DNA from: an uncultured Oscillospiraceae bacterium
GTDB lineage: Bacteria > Bacillota > Clostridia > Oscillospirales > Acutalibacteraceae
Assembly: GCA_902492455.1 (NCBI GenBank)
Contig: CABULH010000027.1
Location: 1-45,482 of the forward strand
Length of the DNA: 45,482 nt
Direction of reading: 5' to 3'
Shown here: positions 24,344 through 32,190 of the stretch, one piece after another
Layout of the letters: the number at the start of each line of letters is the position of its first letter
Position numbering within the stretch: the stretch's first letter is position 1
The notes under the pieces: model-generated
Databases searched by the model: none
What the model was told of the DNA's origin: nothing
What the model saw: only the letters and a program-made list of their open reading frames with translations
Position numbers and translations under genes: made by a program

Positions 24344-24669
24344 AGATGACGGTTTATTGGCTTTGCGGCGTGGCGGTGATGGCTTTGGTGACCTATCTGC
24401 CCCGGGTACTGCCCTTGTCGCTGATGCGGAGGAAGGTAAACAACCGTTTTGTCCGTTCGCTGCTGTATTACATGCCCTATGCCGTGCTGGGCGCCATGAC
24501 CTTTCCGGCCATCCTTTATTCCACGGCCACCATGTGGTCCGCTCTGGCGGGCATGGCTGCGGCCCTGATCCTCTCTTTTATGGGAAAGGGATTGCTGCCG
24601 GTTGCTCTGGTCTCCACTGCGGCGGTTTTCATCACGGAATGCTTGATGCGGTGGGGACATATCTTGTAA
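24340..24669 (+). CDS. azlD: AzlD family branched-chain amino acid exporter, small subunit
   Basis: 109 residues, four transmembrane helices. AzlD family features are VTYLPRVLPL near the N terminus and MPYAVLGAMTFPAIL. The ATG at 24340 overlaps the azlC stop (ATGA), which decides the start over a longer frame that would begin inside azlC. Partner of AzlC in the exporter. Confidence 0.92.
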   Translation: MKMTVYWLCGVAVMALVTYLPRVLPLSLMRRKVNNRFVRSLLYYMPYAVLGAMTFPAILYSTATMWSALAGMAAALILSFMGKGLLPVALVSTAAVFITECLMRWGHIL

Positions 24670-24692
24670 GCATTTGGATAGGAGGAGTTGTT

Positions 24693-25016
24693 ATGACAAA
24701 GGTTACCGTTAACCCCGGCGTCTGCGGTTTAGTCACTAAGGTGAAGGCTTCTTCCGAGGATCAAATGGAGGTTAAGCTGGAGATCGCCTCCGCCTGTCCC
24801 AGCATCAACGGGATGCTGAAGGAGCTGGGAGACACCTTTGACGCCTATGAGCTCTGCCTGGTAAAACCGGGAGAAGGGCCATTCTATGCGTATGCGGCGG
24901 AGCATCTGCCCGGCCACGCCAGCTGCCCGGCCATCGCCGGAATCCTGAAATGTGTGGAAGCAGAGTGCCGCCTGGCGCTGCCCAAAGACGCCTCCATTGT
25001 GTTTGAAACGGAATAA
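24693..25016 (+). CDS. Small conserved cysteine-containing protein (DUF6951-like)
   Basis: 107 residues from an ATG with GGAGGAG 6 bp upstream. Soluble, starts MTKVTVNPGVCG, with Cys in VCGL, ASACPSI, YELCLV, ASCPAI and LKCVEAE, and ends ALPKDASIVFE. This pattern resembles small uncharacterised Clostridia proteins grouped as DUF6951. The regularly placed cysteines could bind metal, but no motif is decisive. It is 23 bp after azlD and could be cotranscribed with it; a bidirectional terminator follows. Confidence 0.75.
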   Translation: MTKVTVNPGVCGLVTKVKASSEDQMEVKLEIASACPSINGMLKELGDTFDAYELCLVKPGEGPFYAYAAEHLPGHASCPAIAGILKCVEAECRLALPKDASIVFETE

Positions 25017-25042
25017 GGATAGCGCTGCCGATGACCAACATA

Positions 25043-25072
25043 AAACCCCGCCGCGTTCATGCGGCGGGGTTT
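25043..25072. terminator. Bidirectional terminator
   Basis: Perfect 12-bp stem AAACCCCGCCGC/GCGGCGGGGTTT with a 6-nt loop, between convergent genes (the small protein and mntP), A/T tracts on both sides. Confidence 0.85.
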
Positions 25073-25079
25073 GCCGATA

Positions 25080-25682
25080 TTATCCCAAACCGGGAAGCAC
25101 GCCCAAATGTTCCAGCAGGATTTTCACGCCGATCAGGATGAGAACGATGCCGCCGATAACCTCGGCCTTGCGGCCGAAAAAGTTGCCGGTGCGGCAGCCG
25201 ATTTTAACGCCGGCGAAGCAGATGACAAAGGTGACCACCGCGATAACCAGGCAGCAGATCAGGTAGCCCCAGGAGTGGATCAGGAGACCGGTGCGGGGCA
25301 TAACGGCCAGGGATGCCCCCACGGCCAGGGCGTCAATGCTGGTGGCGAGAGACATCACCAGCAGATTCTTCCAGCTGCAGGGATCGCCTCCCGGCAGATC
25401 CTCCTCGCCGCCCCGGAAGACCTCCCACAGCATCTTGCCCCCGATGAAGGCCAGCAGACCGAACGCGACCCAGTGATCGAAGGCGCTAATCTTATCCGCA
25501 AAGGTGCGGGCGATGGTGTAGCCGATCAGGGGCATCAGGCCCTGAAAAAATCCGAAGCTGCCGGATATGCGCACGGTCTGCCGCCAGCAGGTGTGGCAGA
25601 GCACAATACCGCTGCTCACCGACACGGCGAAAGCATCCATGGCTAAACCGGCGGACATCAGCAACAGGGTCCAGATATCCAT
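25080..25682 (-). CDS. mntP: Manganese efflux pump MntP
   Basis: 200 residues, six transmembrane helices. MntP (YebN, DUF204) hallmarks: two conserved Asp segments, GLAMDAFAVSVSSG near the N terminus and ATSIDALAVGASLAV near the centre, plus FIGGKMLWE and IGVKILLEHLG. Exports Mn2+ from the cytoplasm. A strong promoter lies close upstream. I see no yybP-ykoY manganese riboswitch in the short leader, so control may be by a protein. Confidence 0.95.
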   Translation of the reverse strand: MDIWTLLLMSAGLAMDAFAVSVSSGIVLCHTCWRQTVRISGSFGFFQGLMPLIGYTIARTFADKISAFDHWVAFGLLAFIGGKMLWEVFRGGEEDLPGGDPCSWKNLLVMSLATSIDALAVGASLAVMPRTGLLIHSWGYLICCLVIAVVTFVICFAGVKIGCRTGNFFGRKAEVIGGIVLILIGVKILLEHLGVLPGLG

Positions 25683-25723
25683 ATGTACGAACCAGCCTCC
25701 TCAAAATTGCGCAGCGTCCCACT

Positions 25724-25752
25724 ATTATACCCCTTGTCAGGGGAGCTGTCAA
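25724..25752 (-). promoter_or_regulatory. mntP promoter
   Basis: On the minus strand TTGACA, a 17-bp spacer and TATAAT: an exact sigma-A consensus, 42 bp before the start codon. The spacer contains CCCCTGACAAGGGG, a short inverted repeat that could be an operator. Confidence 0.8.
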
Positions 25753-25888
25753 CCAAACTTACCTATTTATGCATATTGCGGCAGTGGCGGAATTATGTGG
25801 CGATTTGTGTATTTGTCAAAGAAAAGCCGCCGGATAAACAAAGAAAACAGGATTTTCGCGCTATTCCTCACCGGGGCGCTGTTTTCTC

Positions 25889-25918
25889 TTGACAAGAACC
25901 CGGGAGGAATGCGATAAT
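25889..25918 (+). promoter_or_regulatory. glnA promoter
   Basis: TTGACA, an 18-bp spacer and GATAAT, 55 bp before the glnA start codon. The stretch 25753-25888 holds no gene that I can support. Confidence 0.65.
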
Positions 25919-25973
25919 ATCCCGGTAAGCATTAAGGCGGGCCGCTCCGGCGGCGGAAAGGCGTGATTGTGTA

Positions 25974-27308
25974 ATGTCCAACTATACGGCGGAAGACATC
26001 ATACGGATTGTCAAAGAAGAAAACGTGCGGTTTATCCGTCTCCAGTTTACGGATATCTTCGGCTCGTTCAAGAATATTGCCATCACGGCCAGCCAGCTGG
26101 AAAAAGCGCTGCAGAACAAGTGCATGTTCGACGGTTCCTCCATCGAGGGATTTGTCCGCATTGAGGAATCGGATATGTACCTGTATCCCGATTTGGACAC
26201 CTTCCTGATCTTCCCCTGGTACGATGAGGACAACCGGGTGGCCCGGCTGATCTGCGACGTTTACAAGCCGGACGGCACTCCCTTTGAGGGCGATCCCCGG
26301 GGATTGCTGAAAAAGGTACTGCGTCAGGCGGAGGAGATGGGCTTTACCGCCTTCAATGTGGGGCCGGAATGTGAGTTCTTCCTCTTCAACAATGATGAAA
26401 ACGGCCATCCCACCACCAAATCCAATGACCGGGGCGCCTATTTTGAACTGGGGCCCACCGATTTGGGGGAAAGCGCCCGGCGGGATATGTGCCTGATGCT
26501 GGAGGACATGGGCTTCGAGATTGAAGCTTCCCATCATGAGGTGGCCAACGGCCAGCATGAGATCGATTTCAAATATGACGGCGCGCTGAACGCCGCGGAC
26601 AATATCGTCACCTTCAAGCTGGTGGTGAAAACCGTGGCCCATATGCACGACATGTACGCCACCTTTATGCCCAAGCCTATCTACGGCATGGCGGGCAGCG
26701 GGATGCATGTCAATATGTCTCTGATGAAGGATGGGAAAAACGCCTTCTATGATCCTGACGATGCCCTGGGGCTGAGCAAAACCGCCTACAGCTTTGTGGC
26801 CGGTATCCTGGAGCATGCCCGGGGCATGGCGGCGGTGACCAATCCGCTGGTGAATTCCTACAAGCGGCTGGTTTCCGGCTACGAGGCGCCGGTGTATATC
26901 GCCTGGTCCGCCAGCAACCGTTCACCGCTGGTGCGGGTTCCCGCATCCCGGGGCATCGGGACCCGGCTGGAGCTGCGCAATCCCGATCCCTCTGCCAACC
27001 CTTACCTGACGCTGGCGCTGTGCCTTGCCGCTGGTCTGGACGGTATCCGCCGGGGGCTGGTGCCGCCTAAATCCACCGACGCCAACATCTTTGAGCTGAC
27101 CGAAGATGAGCGGGAGGAAAGAGGAATTCTGAGCCTGCCCTCCAACCTCAGCGAAGCGGTGCGGGCGATGAAGCGGGATCCCCTGATCCGGGAGACGCTG
27201 GGAGAGCATATTTTCCAGAAGTATGTCACCCATAAAAAGGAAGAGTGGGACGAATACAAAATCCGGGTGACCCAGTGGGAGCTGGACCGGTATCTGGAGC
27301 GGTACTGA
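25974..27308 (+). CDS. glnA: Glutamine synthetase type I
   Basis: 444 residues, the short GSI-alpha form of Firmicutes. Catalyses ATP-dependent amidation of glutamate to glutamine. Conserved segments are present: QFTDIFGSFKNI and FDGSSIEGF in the N-terminal beta-grasp, then NVGPECEFFLF and the metal ligands of SHHEVANGQHEID. The GSGMHVNMSL and NSYKRLVSGYEAP segments, RSPLVRVPASRG, and RLELRNPDPSANPYL follow. The adenylylation Tyr region of GSI-beta is absent, as expected. Single gene with its own promoter and hairpin; no glnR is next to it. Confidence 0.96.
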   Translation: MSNYTAEDIIRIVKEENVRFIRLQFTDIFGSFKNIAITASQLEKALQNKCMFDGSSIEGFVRIEESDMYLYPDLDTFLIFPWYDEDNRVARLICDVYKPDGTPFEGDPRGLLKKVLRQAEEMGFTAFNVGPECEFFLFNNDENGHPTTKSNDRGAYFELGPTDLGESARRDMCLMLEDMGFEIEASHHEVANGQHEIDFKYDGALNAADNIVTFKLVVKTVAHMHDMYATFMPKPIYGMAGSGMHVNMSLMKDGKNAFYDPDDALGLSKTAYSFVAGILEHARGMAAVTNPLVNSYKRLVSGYEAPVYIAWSASNRSPLVRVPASRGIGTRLELRNPDPSANPYLTLALCLAAGLDGIRRGLVPPKSTDANIFELTEDEREERGILSLPSNLSEAVRAMKRDPLIRETLGEHIFQKYVTHKKEEWDEYKIRVTQWELDRYLERY

Positions 27309-27313
27309 TAAAA

Positions 27314-27352
27314 CCGAAGAGCCCTGGAATCTAGCATTCCAGGGCTCTTCGG
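27314..27352 (+). terminator. Hairpin after glnA
   Basis: A perfect 17-bp stem CCGAAGAGCCCTGGAAT and complement, loop CTAGC, 5 bp after the stop. There is little T tract, so it may act as a 3' stabiliser. Confidence 0.7.
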
Positions 27353-27466
27353 CGTTGCCGAGGTCTTTGGCCGGTCGGCTGGATTCATTATGTTCCGGGC
27401 AGCAGACGGCTTAAGAGAATAGAGGGAGGATGACGAAAAGTGATCCTCTGTTAAGGAGTGAGGCTG

Positions 27467-27802
27467 GTGTTGAAAAGAATCCTGCGCTACTTCTGGCAGC
27501 TTCTGCTTTTCCCTCTGCTCTATATTCCCTATGATTTTCTCAATACCATCGTCCTGGTGGAATGGCTGGGCTGCGGCTGCCCACGGGTGGATGAACAGGG
27601 CATTGTGATGGAGAACCGATTCAACGCCAATGATTTTACTCTTTTGTTTTGGACGGGCATTGCGCTGATCGTTGTTGGCGTTTCCGTCTTTCAATGCCGG
27701 AAAATAAAGACATGGCCGACCCGGCTCCTTTATTTGGCGGCGAATCTGCTGCTGTCGATATTGTTCGTATGGAATTTTATCAGATTTATGCAGTGGAGAT
27801 AA
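27467..27802 (+). CDS. Small membrane protein of unknown function
   Basis: 111 residues from the GTG at 27467, 8 bp after AAGGAG (a GTG at 27458 overlaps the ribosome binding site). Three hydrophobic segments: an N-terminal one around FWQLLLFPLLYIPYDF, a middle one TLLFWTGIALIVVGVSVF and a C-terminal one LLYLAANLLLSILFVWNF. A short loop has CGCP and a charged stretch. I do not recognise the family. Stand-alone gene between glnA and a convergent regulator, ended by a hairpin shared with it. Confidence 0.65.
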   Translation: MLKRILRYFWQLLLFPLLYIPYDFLNTIVLVEWLGCGCPRVDEQGIVMENRFNANDFTLLFWTGIALIVVGVSVFQCRKIKTWPTRLLYLAANLLLSILFVWNFIRFMQWR

Positions 27803-27821
27803 GGAGAAACAAGGCTGTTGA

Positions 27822-27855
27822 AAGCGCCCTGAAACCACAAGGTTTCAGGGCGCTT
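27822..27855. terminator. Terminator between convergent genes
   Basis: A perfect 15-bp stem AAGCGCCCTGAAACC/GGTTTCAGGGCGCTT with loop ACAA, between the small membrane protein gene and the minus-strand Xre gene. Confidence 0.75.
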
Positions 27856-27865
27856 GGGCATTGTT

Positions 27866-28567
27866 TTACGGTGCTTTGGCAACGTTCAGATATCCTTCCG
27901 CATTGCGCAGCAGGTTGAACAGAGAAGAAGCGAAGAGGGGATACTGCCGGGTGATATCGTCCGGGAGGATTTCCGGCATCCGTTCCGGATCCAGTCCCTG
28001 GGTTTCGCCGATCTTGTGGCCCTGAGCCAGGTAGCCGATCCGGGCCAGGGATTTGCCTTGTTCCCCCAGCAGAGCGGCGGGATAGATATAGGCATCCACC
28101 GAGAACATGGCGGCGGGATTTTTGGGGTTGGCCGCGTACAGTTCCCGAAACACCGCATAGACGGCCAGGGTCAGATAAGCGGATATCTCGGTGGTTAAGC
28201 CCTTATTGTTGCACCGCTGCAGAAGATCGAAAAGGATGTTGAGGGAATTGACGATCAGCTTTTTATTCAGCACCGGCAGCACGCTGCCCCGGAACTGATT
28301 TTCCTTGGCGGAGGGATCATTGTCGGGGATTTCATTCACGGCGATCACCGCGCCGGTTTTATCCGGTGTGCGCCCCAGCAGATAATCACAGGAAACATGA
28401 TAATAATCCGCGGAACGAACCACGAAATCCAGGCCGCATTCCCGGATGCCCTTTTCATAATGGGATAAAAGGGCCTGGGAGACGCCCAGATCGGTAGCCG
28501 CCTTCTTCTGGCTGATGCCGCGTTCTTTCCGCAGTAAGGTCAGGATTCTAGGAAAAGCGCTGTTCAT
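27866..28567 (-). CDS. Xre-family regulator with C-terminal helical domain
   Basis: 233 residues from the ATG at 28567 (GGAGGG 5 bp upstream; a longer frame to 28636 crosses the leader hairpin). An N-terminal HTH (FPRILTLLRKERGISQKKAATDLGVSQALLSHYEKG) resembles many Clostridia Xre proteins. The C-terminal 150 residues are mostly helical, without a recognisable ligand domain; a DYLLGRTPD junction is typical. Divergent from the histidine phosphatase gene, so that gene or itself may be its target. There is a terminator-like hairpin in its own leader. Confidence 0.82.
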   Translation of the reverse strand: MNSAFPRILTLLRKERGISQKKAATDLGVSQALLSHYEKGIRECGLDFVVRSADYYHVSCDYLLGRTPDKTGAVIAVNEIPDNDPSAKENQFRGSVLPVLNKKLIVNSLNILFDLLQRCNNKGLTTEISAYLTLAVYAVFRELYAANPKNPAAMFSVDAYIYPAALLGEQGKSLARIGYLAQGHKIGETQGLDPERMPEILPDDITRQYPLFASSLFNLLRNAEGYLNVAKAP

Positions 28568-28624
28568 GCATACCCTCCACCCGCCGCCCGCAGCGGCTAT
28601 GTATTCTTCTCGCAACAAAAAAGC

Positions 28625-28662
28625 AAAAAGGCCCATCCCCCTCCCGGAGAAGGGGGTACCTT
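28625..28662 (-). terminator. Terminator-like hairpin in the leader of the Xre gene
   Basis: On the minus strand AAGG-TA-CCCCC pairs with GGGGG...CCTT, followed by TTTTTG, between the promoter and the start codon. Possible attenuator; function not demonstrated. Confidence 0.4.
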
Positions 28663-28692
28663 CTGCGTTCCCAACAGTTTTTGACTCCCCTA

Positions 28693-28763
28693 TTGACAGC
28701 TGCCGTCTGTATTCTCTATACTGTATGTTATCGATTATACAATAGGATGATACGGTTTGTAAA
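28693..28763. promoter_or_regulatory. Divergent overlapping promoters
   Basis: Plus strand: TTGACA (28693), an 18-bp spacer and TATACT (28717), for the phosphatase gene. Minus strand: TTTACA (28763-28758), an 18-bp spacer and TATAAT (28739-28734), for the Xre gene. The two promoters are close enough for one bound regulator to affect both. Confidence 0.65.
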
Positions 28764-28796
28764 TCGTCAAAATGTGATTTTTGGGAGGGAATTTTG

Positions 28797-29423
28797 ATGA
28801 AATCCTACAAAATTCATCTAATCCGGCATGGCCGCACCCAGGCCAACGAGGAGGGCTTATATATTGGTCGGACGGATCTACCCCTGTCGCCGGGCGGGCT
28901 GAACGATCTGCTGCGGTTGAAGGAAAGCGGCGGATATCCGGGCGCGGCCCGTTTTTTTACCAGCCCTCTGACCCGCTGCCGACAGACTCTGGAGGTACTC
29001 TATCCCGGCTGCCGGCAGGAAGTGGTGGAAGGCTTGGCGGAATGCGATTTCGGCCGGTGGGAGGGCAAAAGCGCCGCCGCGCTGCAGCAGGATGCGTCCT
29101 TCCGGGATTGGATCGCCGGCCAACAGACGGAGATCCCCGGAGGGGAGGATGCGGCGGCTTTCCAGAAGCGGGTGACGGGAGCGTTCGAGGAGCTGGTGCA
29201 GCTGCTGATGCGTTCCGGCGATACCGAGGCGGTCGTCTGCACCCACGGCGGGGTCATCATGATGCTGATGGCGGCTTACGCCCTGCCCCGGGCCCCCATG
29301 CATGAATGGGCGGCGGATGATGGCTGCGGCTTCACCCTGCGGATCACCCCATCTTTATGGATGCGGGAGCCGGTGGCGGAGGCGGAAGCGGTGATCCCTG
29401 CGCCTGGGGAGCGCCGGTCCTGA
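28797..29423 (+). CDS. Histidine phosphatase family protein
   Basis: 208 residues. Phosphoglycerate-mutase-like fold with the catalytic RHGRT near residue 10 and the second histidine in VVCTHGG. SPLTRCRQTLEVL carries the phosphate-binding Arg, and LAECDFGRWEGK is the conserved E/D region. Such proteins in Clostridia include alpha-ribazole phosphatases (CobC-like) and general phosphatases. No cobalamin genes are near, so the substrate is open. GGGAGGG is 8 bp before the ATG at 28797. Confidence 0.88.
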   Translation: MKSYKIHLIRHGRTQANEEGLYIGRTDLPLSPGGLNDLLRLKESGGYPGAARFFTSPLTRCRQTLEVLYPGCRQEVVEGLAECDFGRWEGKSAAALQQDASFRDWIAGQQTEIPGGEDAAAFQKRVTGAFEELVQLLMRSGDTEAVVCTHGGVIMMLMAAYALPRAPMHEWAADDGCGFTLRITPSLWMREPVAEAEAVIPAPGERRS

Positions 29424-29464
29424 AGGAAATTTTGAGTAAGAAAAATGGCAATCCGCAGAATTGG

Positions 29465-29494
29465 TTGACGACATTTTCCAGTTTATGGTATACT
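29465..29494 (+). promoter_or_regulatory. Promoter of the DUF1538 leader RNA
   Basis: TTGACG, an 18-bp spacer and TATACT end immediately before the first structured RNA copy, so the RNA lies at or very near the 5' end of the transcript. Confidence 0.7.
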
Positions 29495-29711
29495 GGAGTT
29501 GGCGCAGAGCGCCAACTCTTGGAAGAGCAGCTTGTGCACCATAAATGGTGGTGCACATTTTGCAGCTTGGGCTGCAAAACCGCTGTTCTTCCGTTGGGTG
29601 CTTTGTCTAATGTTTTGGAGTTGGCGCAGAGTGCCAACTCTTAAAAAGTCCTTGCGGACCGGAAAGGGAGGTCCGCATTTTGCAGCTTGCGCTGCAAAAC
29701 CGGTCTTTTTT
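29495..29711 (+). ncRNA. Tandem structured leader RNA (candidate riboswitch) before DUF1538
   Basis: Two copies with the same architecture, about 120 bp apart. Copy 1: P1 29496-29505/29509-29518, P2 29521-29530/29583-29592, P3 29534-29540/29550-29556, P4 29558-29566/29571-29579. Copy 2: P1 29618-29627/29631-29640, P2 29643-29651/29702-29710, P3 29654-29660/29670-29676, P4 29678-29686/29691-29699. P1 and P4 are nearly identical in sequence. P2 and P3 differ completely but still pair, with P2 keeping a weak pair at the same place. In copy 2 an alternative stem GACCGG/CCGGTC (29657-29662/29700-29705) is followed directly by six T and competes with P3 and P2. Below it, 29712-29840 holds further small hairpins (GGGGCTTACCCC, AGAGCCGGCTCT followed by ATTTTT) and then the ribosome binding site. 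Confidence 0.7.
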
Positions 29712-29840
29712 CGGTGGGGCTTACCCCAATATAAAGGCTGGGCAGAGCCGGCTCTATTTTTCCTGCGAGGCGTATTTTTCTTTGCAGGAACACGTAGATT
29801 AAAACAGGGCTTAAACGAACTTTATTAAGGAGGCGCATGC

Positions 29841-31412
29841 GTGAAGAAAAAACTGGCGGAGAAGATACGGGAGGCATTGACCTCTGTGCTGCCCATCACG
29901 GCTATCGTGCTGCTGCTCAGCTTCACGCTGGCGCCGCTGCCGGTGGGCACCATGCTGATGTTTCTCATGGGCGCGGTGATGCTGATCCTGGGAATGGGAT
30001 TCTTTTCCCTGGGAGCAGATATCGCCATGATGCCCATCGGCGACGCTGTGGGCGGTCAATTGGCCAAGTCCAAGAAACCGGTGACGCTGATTGTGGTCTG
30101 TTTGCTGATCGGCGTGGCCATTACAGTGGCGGAACCGGATCTGCAGGTGCTGGCGCGGCAGGTGCCCGCTGTGCCGGATTTTACCATTATCATCACCGTC
30201 GCAGTAGGCGTGGGTGTTTTTCTTGTGCTGGCGGCGGTGCGCAGCCTGCTGAAGATCCCCCTGCGTTGGGTGCTGCTGGTACTCTACGCGGTGGTGTTTG
30301 TGCTGGCATTTTTCATTCCCAAGGAGTTCCTGGCCGTGGCTTTCGATTCCGGCGGCGTCACCACCGGGCCCATCACGGTGCCCTTTATCATGGCGCTGGG
30401 CATGGGAATGGCCTCCATGCGGGCCCATAAATCCTCTCAGGAGGACAGCTTCGGCGTGATCGCCCTGTGCAGCATCGGCCCGATTCTGGCGGTGATGCTG
30501 ATGGGGCTGGCCTTCCAGTCCACGGAGATTTCCTATACGCCCTTTGAAATCCCCGACATGTTCACCTCTCAGGACGTGGCACGGGAGTTCGCCCACGGCC
30601 TGCCGGAATACTTCAAGGAGGTGGCCTTCGGCCTGCTGCCGATTCTGGCGTTTTTCGCGGTGTTCCAGATCGTGGCGCTGCGGATGCGCCGCAAGCCTCT
30701 GCTGAAAATTCTGGTGGGCGTGGTGTATACCCTCATCGGCCTGGTGCTGTTTCTGACCGGAGTCAACGTCGGGTTCATGCCGGCGGGCTACTATATCGGC
30801 AAGGAGATCGCCCAGATGTCCTACCGGTATATCCTGATTCCGCTGGGCATGGTGGTGGGCTACTTCATCGTGGCGGCGGAGCCGGCGGTGCATGTGCTCA
30901 ACCGGCAGGTGGAGGAAATCACCGAAGGCGCGATTCCCCAGCGGGCCATCAGTCTGGGATTGTCGGTGGGCGTCGCCTGCTCGGTGGGGATTGCCATGAT
31001 CCGGGTGCTGACGGGGATTTCCATCTTCTGGTTTCTGATTCCGGGCTACGGTATTGCCCTGGCTCTCTCCTTTTTTGTGCCGAAAATCTTTACCGCCATC
31101 GCCTTTGACTCCGGCGGTGTGGCCAGCGGACCCATGACGGCGGCGTTTCTCCTGCCCTTTACCATGGGCGCCTGCGACAGCATGGGTGGAAATATCCTCA
31201 CTGACGCTTTCGGCATCGTCGCCATGGTGGCGATGACCCCGCTGGTAACTATTCAGGTGATCGGCCTGTTTTACCGGCTCCGGCACAGCAAAAAAGCCGG
31301 ATCTCTGGAAAGTGACGCATCCGCCGAGGCGGCGGTTCTGCGGAAGGATTTTGTGCTGCGGGATGATATTGTGGACTATACGGCGGACGGCGGGAAGGAG
31401 GCGGAGGGATGA
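29841..31412 (+). CDS. DUF1538 family membrane protein, two-domain (UmpA-UmpB-like)
   Basis: 523 residues from GTG at 29841 (AAGGAGG 8 bp upstream). About twelve or more transmembrane helices. The two halves are related: each carries the DUF1538 signature, AFDSGGVTTGPITVPF near residue 168 and AFDSGGVASGPMTAAF near residue 421. In Halomonas two separate DUF1538 proteins, UmpA and UmpB, together act as a Na+(Li+,K+)/H+ antiporter; here both seem fused in one chain. Cation/proton exchange is therefore a reasonable hypothesis, not shown by the sequence. Overlaps the PII-like gene by ATGA and lies behind a structured tandem leader RNA. Confidence 0.85.
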   Translation: MKKKLAEKIREALTSVLPITAIVLLLSFTLAPLPVGTMLMFLMGAVMLILGMGFFSLGADIAMMPIGDAVGGQLAKSKKPVTLIVVCLLIGVAITVAEPDLQVLARQVPAVPDFTIIITVAVGVGVFLVLAAVRSLLKIPLRWVLLVLYAVVFVLAFFIPKEFLAVAFDSGGVTTGPITVPFIMALGMGMASMRAHKSSQEDSFGVIALCSIGPILAVMLMGLAFQSTEISYTPFEIPDMFTSQDVAREFAHGLPEYFKEVAFGLLPILAFFAVFQIVALRMRRKPLLKILVGVVYTLIGLVLFLTGVNVGFMPAGYYIGKEIAQMSYRYILIPLGMVVGYFIVAAEPAVHVLNRQVEEITEGAIPQRAISLGLSVGVACSVGIAMIRVLTGISIFWFLIPGYGIALALSFFVPKIFTAIAFDSGGVASGPMTAAFLLPFTMGACDSMGGNILTDAFGIVAMVAMTPLVTIQVIGLFYRLRHSKKAGSLESDASAEAAVLRKDFVLRDDIVDYTADGGKEAEG

Positions 31413-32116
31413 GCAGAGAAGGAAAGGAACCCATCGTCAAGCTGCTGGTTACCATCATGGACCGGGGCAAGGGGGAGCGGGCGGTGGAGTTTTATCGCTC
31501 CCGGGGACTGCCTTATCATTTCATCACTCTGGGCTTCGGTACGGCCAATTCCCAGATACTGGACTATTTCGGCCTGAGTGAAACGGAAAAGGATATCGTG
31601 CTGACTTTGGTACAGGAGGAGCGGGCGCTGCGGCTGCTGCAGGATACCACCGCTGCTTTCCGGATGACCGGGCCGGGCCGGGGGATTCTGTTTACCCTGC
31701 CCCTCAGCGGCGTCAGCGGCCGAGTGCCGCAGATACTGGAATATACAGCAAAGGAAAAGGAGGAAGCCGGCATGGAGGAGAAACAGGAGACAGCGGGAGA
31801 GGCCGAGGAGAGAAAGGTGCCTTTTGATCTGGTGCTGACCATGGTGGAGCGGGGCAATGTGGATACCGTCATGCAGGCCGCCTCCAAGGCGGGCGCCCGG
31901 GGCGGCACGGTGCTTCACGTCCGGCGGGTGGGCTATGAGGAGGCGGAATCCTTCCTGGGCTTTACCATCCAGCCGGAAAAGGAGATTGTGGCGATTCTGG
32001 CACCCCGCACCATGAAGCATGAGCTGATGCTGGCCATCAACGAGGCAGCGGGGATTAAAACCGATTGCCGGGGCCTGCTGATGAGCCTGCCGGTGGACGA
32101 CATCATGGGATTGTAA
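31409..32116 (+). CDS. PII-like signalling protein with two tandem PII domains
   Basis: 235 residues. Two PII-like ferredoxin-type domains, about residues 8-112 and 135-232, are joined by a Glu/Lys-rich linker. The first begins KLLVTIMDRGKGERAVEF, the second DLVLTMVERGNVDTVMQAA with the T-loop region GARGGTVLHVRRVG and the final KTDCRGLLMSLPVD. No uridylylated tyrosine of classical GlnB is evident. The gene overlaps the DUF1538 gene by 4 bp (ATGA). PII-like proteins commonly gate a transporter encoded next to them after binding a nucleotide, so control of the DUF1538 transporter is the likely role. Ends before a strong bidirectional terminator. Confidence 0.85.
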   Translation: MSREGKEPIVKLLVTIMDRGKGERAVEFYRSRGLPYHFITLGFGTANSQILDYFGLSETEKDIVLTLVQEERALRLLQDTTAAFRMTGPGRGILFTLPLSGVSGRVPQILEYTAKEKEEAGMEEKQETAGEAEERKVPFDLVLTMVERGNVDTVMQAASKAGARGGTVLHVRRVGYEEAESFLGFTIQPEKEIVAILAPRTMKHELMLAINEAAGIKTDCRGLLMSLPVDDIMGL

Positions 32117-32149
32117 GATAGAAAAACAGGGCCTATCCGAAAGATAGAC

Positions 32150-32190
32150 CTAAAAAAGGGATACGCTTTTGAAAGCGTATCCCTTTTTTT
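32150..32190. terminator. Bidirectional terminator
   Basis: AAAAAAGGGATACGCTTT and its complement form an 18-bp stem with T runs on both strands. It serves the PII-like gene (plus) and the ECF partner gene (minus), whose stop codon it touches. Confidence 0.85.

Noticed and set aside
24357..24692. Long in-frame extension upstream of the small Cys protein (24357 start)
   Set aside because: It lies antiphase inside azlD, while a strong GGAGGAG supports the start at 24693.
25683..25760. Manganese riboswitch (yybP-ykoY) before mntP
   Set aside because: The leader is only about 40 nt long and lacks the conserved loops of that RNA.
29811..31286. 491-residue minus-strand frame opposite the DUF1538 gene
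   Set aside because: Antisense shadow; translation is a His/Gln-rich string without domains.
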